Shown here: one piece after another, positions 1 through 4,804 of the stretch
How positions within the stretch are numbered: position 1 is the stretch's first letter
Layout: each line of letters begins with the position of its first letter
Assembly (NCBI GenBank): GCA_011192085.1
Contig: DUEQ01000401.1
Span: 1-5,403 of the forward strand
Reading direction: 5' to 3'
Source: Caldilineae bacterium
Lineage (GTDB): Bacteria > Chloroflexota > Anaerolineae > J102
Length of the DNA: 5,403 nt
The notes under the pieces: model-generated
Told to the model about the DNA's origin: nothing
What the model saw: only the letters and a program-made list of their open reading frames with translations
Database searches by the model: none
Program-made: the position numbers and the translations under genes

Positions 1-25
1 AAAAGAAGCCACGGTCACCCGTGAC
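1..25 (-). terminator. Rho-independent terminator downstream of the nirS remnant
   Basis: Read on the minus strand, GTCACGG (25-19) pairs with CCGTGGC (14-8) around a GTGA tetraloop (18-15). This gives seven pairs including one G-U wobble, and the loop is of the GNRA type. It is followed at once by TTCTTTT running to the window edge. It begins 36 bases after the nirS-like stop codon at 62-64, where the terminator of that transcript should be. The U-tract may continue beyond base 1. Confidence 0.72.
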
Positions 26-61
26 TCCTTGCGCTGAGGAAAGGAACCCAGAAGGTAGGGG

Positions 62-228
62 TTAGTAGATGTCGTTAGCGGCGTTGTGCACGTTGAATTT
101 GCCCGTGGGGGTGATGAGCCAGTCGCCAGGAATGCGGCCCACCTCCTCCAGGGTCTTGCGTCATAGATGACGATGACGGTGGGGGTGTCGATATTCCCCC
201 ACAGGGAGACCCAGAACGGAGAATGATG
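62..228 (-). pseudogene. nirS: 3' remnant of a cytochrome cd1 nitrite reductase (NirS)
   Basis: NirS is the periplasmic cytochrome cd1 that reduces nitrite to nitric oxide in denitrification. Only the end of its d1 beta-propeller is left. From about 216 to 157 one frame reads FWVSLWGNIDTPTVIVIYDA. A second frame then continues KTLEEVGRIPGDW and LITPTGKFNVHNAANDIY, ending in TAA at 62-64. The known NirS C-terminus (for example Pseudomonas aeruginosa, recalled from memory) reads LITPTGKFNVYNTQHDVY, preceded by VVVDDKTLKLKAVV and VWFSVWNGK, so order and spacing agree. The frames join if one base is restored near 157-158 (GAC GC[C] AAG ACC), so the break is a single-base deletion. No heme c domain or upper propeller is present. 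The 5' limit is approximate, because upstream of about 228 the similarity fades. A 74-residue open frame crosses 75-299 but mixes frames and is not a gene. NirN is a related alternative, but the LITPTGKFN...D.Y ending fits NirS better. Confidence 0.72.
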
Positions 229-260
229 GTGGCGATAATGCCCGCCAGGATGTGCCAATG

Positions 261-431
261 CCCGGTCAGAGTCACCCGCCCCTCCACCACGACAGACACC
301 GCCTTGGCCCGATCCCCCTACAGGAAGATGGTCTCGCCCGCGCGGTAAGTGCGCTCGAAGACTTTGCTCAGGAGATGGGCTAGGATCGCCGCCATGACGC
401 CATGCAGTATGCGGGCAAGAGAGGCATTCCG
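261..431 (-). pseudogene. N-terminal remnant of a Crp/Fnr-family regulator (cyclic-nucleotide-binding fold)
   Basis: A minus-strand frame open from 431 reads SLARILHGVMAAILAHLL, then SKVFERTYRAGETIFL, a TAG at 318-320, and then GDRAKAVSVVVEGRVTLTG. This is the opening of a Crp/Fnr sensor domain: the leading helix, then the YxxGExIFxxGD and V.VVxxGxVxL beta-roll pattern. The TAG sits where family members usually have Glu, so GAG to TAG is a one-base nonsense change. After GRVTLTG (ending near 261) the similarity stops. The rest of the beta-roll, the dimerisation helix and the DNA-binding helix-turn-helix are all missing. Crp/Fnr proteins of the DNR/NnrR group control denitrification genes, and a nirS remnant lies just downstream on the same strand, so this may be a former nitric-oxide-responsive regulator. 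That identity is inference; the fold assignment is firmer. Confidence 0.62.
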
Positions 432-526
432 TTACCGGCATCCACGTCGATGGATCATTTTACCCCAGGTCGGCGGGAAAGAAAATGTTGAAAACAGAGA
501 AAAATGGGGGGAATGTGGGTCATTTC

Positions 527-555
527 TTGCTCAAATGTGCGAATTTGTTTATACT
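527..555 (+). promoter_or_regulatory. Promoter of the metal regulator-feoB operon, probably giving a leaderless mRNA
   Basis: A -35-like TTGCTC (527-532) and a -10-like TATACT (550-555; five of six match TATAAT) are separated by exactly 17 bases. The region upstream (about 476-506) is A-rich, in contrast with the GC-rich genes. Initiation about seven bases after the -10 falls at roughly 561-563, on the ATG at 563. No Shine-Dalgarno sequence lies before that ATG, in keeping with a leaderless transcript. The -35 is weak (three of six), and the sigma factor is inferred from the consensus only. Confidence 0.55.
532..547. promoter_or_regulatory. Palindrome in the promoter spacer, candidate operator
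   Basis: CAAAT (532-536) and ATTTG (543-547) form a perfect inverted repeat around a 6-base centre, inside the 17-base spacer between the -35 and -10 boxes. A repressor bound here would block RNA polymerase. The gene it controls encodes a DtxR-type regulator, so self-control is plausible. The site does not resemble the classical DtxR or IdeR box, and five-base arms can occur by chance. Confidence 0.3.
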
Positions 556-562
556 TGGCGCC

Positions 563-1648
563 ATGCCCAATCCACTCATTTCCCTGCTCATCGGTCTAGC
601 CCTCCTCGCCCTGCTGGCGGCGCTCTTCTGGCCCGACCGGGGATTCTTCCTGCGTTGGCAACAGGCCCGCCGCATGTCGGCGCGAGTGTTGCGCGAAGAT
701 GCGCTGAAGTACCTCTACACCCACGAGCTGGAAGGCCGCGCCGTGACCCTGCAAAGCCTGGCGGGCGAGATGGGCGTGAGTCTGGATCAGGCCGCGCAGC
801 TTTTGGGGGAGATGACCCAGTTGGGATTGATGGAGACCCATGACGGCGCGTATGCGTTGACGCCAACCGGGCGCGAGGTCGCGGTCCAGGTGTTGCGCGC
901 CCACCGCCTGTGGGAGCGTTATCTCAGCGAGCACAGCGGCTACAGCGAGGAGGAGTGGCACGCCCGGGCCGATCAGGCGGAACATCTGCTGGCCCCCGAT
1001 GAGGTGGACGCGCTGGCCCAACAGTTGGGCGATCCCCGTTTCGACCCTCATGGCGATCCGATCCCCACCGCCGCCGGTGAAACCCCTCGATTGGAGACCA
1101 AACCCCTCACCCATCTCAATCCAGGCGATCTGGCTCGCATCATCCATCTAGAGGACCAACCGGAGCTGGTCTACGCCCAACTCGTGGCGGAGGGGCTGCA
1201 TCCCGGCATGGAAATCTTGGTCGTTGACAAAACGCCTCAGCGAGTGCGCTTCCTCTCCCGCGGCAACGAACACGTCCTTGCCCCCATCCTCGCGGCCAAC
1301 GTCTTCGTAACGCCCATCCCCAAAGAGCAGGCCGAGGGCGCTATCCACCCCTGGGGAGAAACGCTCACCAGCTTGCATCCGGGCGAGGAGGCCGAGATCG
1401 TCGCTGTGAGCCGCACCATGCACCCAGCCGAAAGGCATCGCCTGCTGGACCTGGGCGTGCTGCCCGGAGCCAGAGTGCGGGCCGAATTCGAAAGCCCGTT
1501 GGGAGAGCCTGTGGCGTATTTCATCCGCGGCGCGCTCATTGCCCTGCGCAATGACCAGGCCGAAAAGATTTTCGTGAGGAAGATGACGCCCGCGCCATCC
1601 GGAAACGGCGACAAGCGAGACGTCGCCCTCATACGCGAGGATGCATAG
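563..1648 (+). CDS. Membrane-anchored DtxR/MntR-family metal-dependent regulator with two FeoA-like domains
   Basis: A 361-residue protein read from the ATG at 563. Residues 5-24 are a hydrophobic helix, followed by R26, R31, R36 and R37, so the bulk should face the cytoplasm. A winged helix-turn-helix (about 40-110) contains the TPTGR turn typical of DtxR. The metal-binding/dimerisation domain (about 111-168) aligns without gaps to DtxR: H114, E118, H133, E140 and H141 match H79, E83, H98, E105 and H106. D137 replaces Cys102, and D46 aligns with Met10; MntR uses acidic residues at both places. DPHGDPIP (161-168) closes the domain. Two FeoA/SH3-like domains follow, at about 182-253 and 266-340; the second is classical, with LHPGEEAEI, LLDLGVLPG, FIRGALIALR and IFVR. 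DtxR proteins normally have no membrane helix and at most one such domain. It probably represses the operon when metal is bound, and the FeoA part may also help FeoB; both roles are inferred. An ATG at 485 would add 26 residues but lies upstream of the promoter. Confidence 0.85.
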   Translation: MPNPLISLLIGLALLALLAALFWPDRGFFLRWQQARRMSARVLREDALKYLYTHELEGRAVTLQSLAGEMGVSLDQAAQLLGEMTQLGLMETHDGAYALTPTGREVAVQVLRAHRLWERYLSEHSGYSEEEWHARADQAEHLLAPDEVDALAQQLGDPRFDPHGDPIPTAAGETPRLETKPLTHLNPGDLARIIHLEDQPELVYAQLVAEGLHPGMEILVVDKTPQRVRFLSRGNEHVLAPILAANVFVTPIPKEQAEGAIHPWGETLTSLHPGEEAEIVAVSRTMHPAERHRLLDLGVLPGARVRAEFESPLGEPVAYFIRGALIALRNDQAEKIFVRKMTPAPSGNGDKRDVALIREDA

Positions 1649-3992
1649 GCGCGCACAAACCCCGACCATGAATCCACAAGAAGACGTCAAGACTCGAGGC
1701 CCCAAGCTCCCCATTACCCCGCCGCCCGCAGGCGCAAGCTGCGCCACGTGCCCCGTCCACAACCTGGCGAATCTACAGAAGCTGGGCGTGGACATGACCG
1801 ATTGGGATTTTGTGGTCGCCCTGGCGGGCAATCCCAACACGGGCAAAAGCACCGTGTTCAATGCGCTCACGGGGTTGAAACAACACACAGGCAACTGGCC
1901 CGGCAAAACAGTAACCCGGGCCGAGGGGGGATTCGAATATGGCGGGCATCGCTATAAGCTGGTGGACCTGCCCGGCGCGTATTCGCTGTTGGCCACCAGT
2001 CTGGATGAGGAGATCGCTCGAGATTTCATCCTGTTTGGACAGCCCGACGTCACCATCGTCGTGGTGGACGCCACCCGGCTGGAGCGCAATCTTAACCTCA
2101 CCCTGCAGGTGATGCAGATCACCGACCGCGTGGTCATCGCTCTCAACCTCATGGACGAGGCCCGGCGCAAGGGCATCCAGATCGATGATCGGCGGCTGGC
2201 CCGGGACCTGGGCGTGCCCGTCGCGCCCATGGCCGCGCGCCAGGGCGAAGGCATTCCCGAATTACTGCAAGCCGTGGATGATGTGGCCAACGGACGCGTG
2301 GCGGTCAGGCCCCCTCGCATCCAGATCCGTTCGCCCCAGGTGCGCAAAGCCCTGGAAACCCTCACCCCCCTGGTGGAGGCCGCGTTTCCAGGCCTGCCCA
2401 ACGCACAATGGGTGGCTTTACGTCTGCTGGATGGCGATCAGAACATCATCAAAGCGGTGGAATCGGGGGAGCTGGGGGACCTGCACATCGGCGTGGTGGA
2501 GGAGGATCGCATCACCCAACCCATATCGATAGCCCAGACGATGGACATCGACCCAGCGGAATGGCGGGAGCGAATCCTTCGCCTGCTAGAGACCGCGTCG
2601 CGGTTGCGATGGGAGATCGGAACCGACTTTCATGAACAGATCGTCACGGACATCTTCGCGGAGGCGTCGCGCATTGCCAGCCGCGCGGTGACCATGCCGG
2701 GCGAAAAGCCCCGTTTCGACCTGGATCGCACTATCGACCGCATTGTCACCCACCGGGTCTGGGGCTTTCCTATCATGATCGGGCTCTTTGCGCTCATCTT
2801 CTGGATTACCATCACAGGCGCGAATTACCCCTCCCAACTCCTCTCCACCCTGCTCATCGGCCACGTCTATCCCTGGCTCAAGGCGGGGGCCGCGGCCATC
2901 GGCCTGCCCTGGTGGCTCAGCGGCCTGCTCATCGATGGCGCCTATCTCTCCACCGCCTGGGTGGTCAGCGTCATGCTGCCCCCCATGGCCATCTTCTTTC
3001 CCCTCTTCACTCTGTTGGAGGATCTCGGTTATTTACCCCGGCTGGCCTTCAATCTGGATGAGCTTTTCCACAAGGCGGGCGCGCACGGCAAGCAGTCGCT
3101 GAGCATGATGATGGGATTCGGCTGCAACGCGGCCGGGGTCATCTCCACCCGCATCATCGACAGCCCTCGAGAGCGACTCATCGCCATCATCACGAACAAT
3201 TTCGCGCTATGCAACGGACGCTGGCCCCTGCAGATACTCATCGCCACCCTTTTCATCGGCGCCCTTGCGCCTCCGTATCTGGCGGGGATCATCTCAGCTG
3301 CGGCCGTGGTGGGCGTCGCCCTGCTGGGCGTGCTCCTGACCTTCCTGGTCTCCTTCTTCCTGTCTCGCACCATGTTGCGGGGCGAGGTCTCCACCTTTAC
3401 GCTGGAGCTGCCCCCTTACCGTCCGCCCCGCATCTTGCAGACCATCTACACCTCTCTCATCGACCGCACGGTGTATGTGCTGTGGCGAGCCGTCATCTTC
3501 GCCGCGCCCGCGGGGCTGATCATCTGGATTCTGGCCAATGTCACGGTAGCGGGCCAGCCTGTCGCCACTCACATCGTGGGCTGGTTGAACCCCGTCGGCA
3601 TCCTCATTGGCCTGAACGGCGTCATCCTCCTGGCCTACGTGGTGGCCATCCCGGCCAACGAGCTGGTCATTCCTGTCATCCTCATGCTCACCCTGCTCAT
3701 GGTGGGCGCGCCCGTGGGCGCGGATGGCTCGGCCACCCTCATTGAGGTAGAGAATATGGATGAGCTGATGCAGATCTTCCAGCTTGGCGGCTGGACTCTG
3801 CTCACTGCGGTCAATCTCATGCTGTTCAGCCTCATCCACAACCCATGCAGCACGACGATCTACACGATCTACAAGGAAACAGGCAGCCGCAAGTGGACGA
3901 CAGTGGCGGCATTGCTGCCCCTGGCCCTAGGTTTCCTCATCACCTTCTTCGTGGCGCAGCTCTGGCGGCTGGCGGCGATGTGGACGGGGTAG
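1641..3992 (+). CDS. feoB: FeoB ferrous iron transporter (GTPase-gated inner-membrane permease)
   Basis: FeoB imports ferrous iron across the cytoplasmic membrane, with gating linked to its cytosolic G domain. The 783-residue length is usual for the family. G-domain motifs: G1 GNPNTGKS (63-70), the switch region around T90-T92, G3 DLPG (109-112), G4 NLMD (169-172) and a G5-like AAR (198-200). A helical spacer domain (about 205-365) follows, then roughly eight to nine hydrophobic segments from 375 on. Conserved membrane cysteines lie in GFGCNAAGV (C495), FALCNGRWP (C524) and HNPCSTT (C736). This is the GCNAAGV / NPCSTT subtype rather than the Escherichia coli GCNVPA / PC(V/A)AT subtype. Before the G domain is a leader with CATCPVH (C34 and C37), a possible metal-handling motif. 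The first ATG overlaps the upstream stop by 8 bases and has GAGG directly against it, too close for a ribosome site, so translational coupling is likely. ATG 1668 is an alternative start that keeps all motifs, including the CxxC. The pairing with a FeoA-bearing regulator supports the role; iron versus manganese cannot be settled from sequence. Confidence 0.93.
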   Translation: MHRRAQTPTMNPQEDVKTRGPKLPITPPPAGASCATCPVHNLANLQKLGVDMTDWDFVVALAGNPNTGKSTVFNALTGLKQHTGNWPGKTVTRAEGGFEYGGHRYKLVDLPGAYSLLATSLDEEIARDFILFGQPDVTIVVVDATRLERNLNLTLQVMQITDRVVIALNLMDEARRKGIQIDDRRLARDLGVPVAPMAARQGEGIPELLQAVDDVANGRVAVRPPRIQIRSPQVRKALETLTPLVEAAFPGLPNAQWVALRLLDGDQNIIKAVESGELGDLHIGVVEEDRITQPISIAQTMDIDPAEWRERILRLLETASRLRWEIGTDFHEQIVTDIFAEASRIASRAVTMPGEKPRFDLDRTIDRIVTHRVWGFPIMIGLFALIFWITITGANYPSQLLSTLLIGHVYPWLKAGAAAIGLPWWLSGLLIDGAYLSTAWVVSVMLPPMAIFFPLFTLLEDLGYLPRLAFNLDELFHKAGAHGKQSLSMMMGFGCNAAGVISTRIIDSPRERLIAIITNNFALCNGRWPLQILIATLFIGALAPPYLAGIISAAAVVGVALLGVLLTFLVSFFLSRTMLRGEVSTFTLELPPYRPPRILQTIYTSLIDRTVYVLWRAVIFAAPAGLIIWILANVTVAGQPVATHIVGWLNPVGILIGLNGVILLAYVVAIPANELVIPVILMLTLLMVGAPVGADGSATLIEVENMDELMQIFQLGGWTLLTAVNLMLFSLIHNPCSTTIYTIYKETGSRKWTTVAALLPLALGFLITFFVAQLWRLAAMWTG

Positions 3993-4030
3993 CGCGCAGG
4001 CCGCCGGATTGGCTGGCGGATAGCGCGGCA

Positions 4031-4061
4031 ACGCCCCGGCATGCCAGTGAAGCTGGGGCGT
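4031..4061. terminator. GC-rich hairpin in the convergent intergenic region, possible terminator
   Basis: ACGCCCCGGC (4031-4040) pairs with GCTGGGGCGT (4052-4061): ten pairs with one G-T wobble and an 11-base loop. It lies 38 bases after the feoB stop and about 70 bases beyond the stop of the converging minus-strand gene, so it could serve both transcripts. Neither side has a T-run, so it is not a standard Rho-independent terminator. It may only slow polymerase or protect mRNA ends. Confidence 0.4.
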
Positions 4062-4072
4062 CGTCCATCGCC

Positions 4073-4107
4073 CATCCTCGTGGGATGCAGGATGCAATAT
4101 ATCATCC
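4073..4107. repeat. CATCC/GGATG cluster with a tandem GGATGCA repeat
   Basis: Four five-base elements occur within 35 bases: CATCC (4073-4077), GGATG (4083-4087), GGATG (4090-4094) and CATCC (4103-4107). The middle pair forms a head-to-tail duplication of GGATGCA (4083-4096). Two small adjacent hairpins can form, with loops of 5 and 8 bases, or alternatively one larger pairing. The function is unknown; the cluster sits between the convergent genes and may add to transcript-end structure. Confidence 0.4.
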
Positions 4108-4133
4108 GGACATCAACCTATCCCTGGCGGAGA

Positions 4134-4703
4134 TCAGTCCGCCGCGGGCGGCGGTTCGGAATCGGGCTCCCGTTCGGAAGGAGAAGCTGACGTTTCCATT
4201 ATTCGTTCAGATTCGATCGCGGATCTCTGTGCGGGTTCAGGGGATGGGGGCGGCGCGAACGGCTCCGTATCCTGGACGGGAGGCGTCATGGGCGCGGGCT
4301 CGACGGTCTCGGTAGGAGGCGGGGGCGGAGGCGGCGGAGGGGTGGCGGAGAGCGCGGTGGGGGAAGGTTGCGACGATTCTCGCAGGCGCAAGGACTCCAC
4401 TGCTTTGATGAGTTCCAGGCTGACAGTGACGTTGGCTCGCGTGTTGAACTCGACGTCGATAAGCAACGAGAGCACGCTGCCCAGCACATAGAATTGCAGG
4501 AAGGTCACGATCCCAAAGGGGAGGGCGAGAAAGCCGACCCAATGGGGCACGATAAACGTGGCAAAGTCCATGATACGGACTGAGAAATCCTGGAACCAGA
4601 ACCATACGGCAAATGCAACGCTGAGGATCAGGGCAATCCAGGCGATGATCTCGAACAGCAAGGCCACAAGGCCCAGGCCCGTGTATTTTCGTCGGACGTT
4701 CAT
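4134..4703 (-). CDS. Two-helix membrane protein with a long proline-rich tail, function unknown
   Basis: A 189-residue protein whose ATG at 4703-4701 is fixed by a strong ribosome site. Hydrophobic helices lie at about 11-36 and 57-82. A conserved-looking segment LIDVEFNTRAN (81-91) follows, then a short amphipathic helix (to about 108) and a disordered tail (about 111-189) rich in Pro, Glu and Ser. The tail includes nine consecutive prolines (122-130), which would normally need elongation factor P for smooth translation. A two-helix unit ending in a LIDIEENTR-like motif is, from memory, common in unnamed small proteins of Chloroflexota and related bacteria; DUF4282-type proteins look broadly similar, but I cannot assign the family. 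Arg and Lys near the N-terminus (R4, R5, K6) and charges after helix 2 suggest that both ends are cytoplasmic. It lies 101 bases downstream of another minus-strand gene and may be cotranscribed with it. No enzymatic motif is visible. Confidence 0.75.
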   Translation of the reverse strand: MNVRRKYTGLGLVALLFEIIAWIALILSVAFAVWFWFQDFSVRIMDFATFIVPHWVGFLALPFGIVTFLQFYVLGSVLSLLIDVEFNTRANVTVSLELIKAVESLRLRESSQPSPTALSATPPPPPPPPPTETVEPAPMTPPVQDTEPFAPPPSPEPAQRSAIESERIMETSASPSEREPDSEPPPAAD

Positions 4704-4709
4704 GGAGCG

Positions 4710-4716
4710 CTCCTTT
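4710..4716 (-). promoter_or_regulatory. Strong Shine-Dalgarno site of the proline-rich membrane protein gene
   Basis: Minus-strand AAAGGAG lies six bases before the ATG, an almost ideal ribosome-binding site. It contrasts with the plus-strand operon, where neither start has one. The site partly overlaps a perfect ten-base palindrome, GGAGCGCTCC (4704-4713), which is too short and loop-less to be expected to hide it. Confidence 0.7.
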
Positions 4717-4804
4717 ACGGATGTTTACATGCCAGCGAATGCGCCGGTCCGATCCTACAATGCAGGCAGGCCAACGCAGACGCTGTCATGCATGGGGGGA
4801 CGGA

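Noticed and set aside
75..299. A 74-residue minus-strand open frame as a gene
   Set aside because: It splices the end of the Crp-like remnant onto out-of-frame nirS sequence. Its middle and C-terminus are low-complexity nonsense, while the real similarity lies in the two other frames.
485..562. ATG at 485 as the start of the DtxR-FeoA gene
   Set aside because: It lies upstream of the best promoter, and adds 26 residues that look unlike the domain family. The ATG at 563 is directly followed by the membrane helix. It is kept as an alternative only.
349..843. 164-residue plus-strand frame
   Set aside because: Its second half is an out-of-frame reading of the regulator gene, and its first half crosses the pseudogene and promoter; there is no recognisable domain and the composition is Arg/Pro/Gly-rich.
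1148..1906. 252-residue minus-strand frame
   Set aside because: It is antisense to the regulator and feoB, which have clear motifs; it is a product of high GC content.
3209..3745. 178-residue plus-strand frame inside feoB
   Set aside because: It is an out-of-frame shadow rich in His, Arg and Gly over conserved FeoB membrane segments.
3845..4315. 156-residue plus-strand frame after feoB
   Set aside because: It begins inside feoB in another frame and runs antisense into the proline-rich gene, with no ribosome site or domain.
4704..4713. Perfect palindrome GGAGCGCTCC before a start codon, as an operator or hairpin
   Set aside because: At ten bases with no loop it can arise from the Shine-Dalgarno sequence and its neighbours; no second copy or promoter nearby supports a regulatory role.
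4704..4804. Promoter in the gap between the two minus-strand genes
   Set aside because: A TAGGAT is present, but no acceptable -35 lies at the right distance; the evidence is too weak to annotate.
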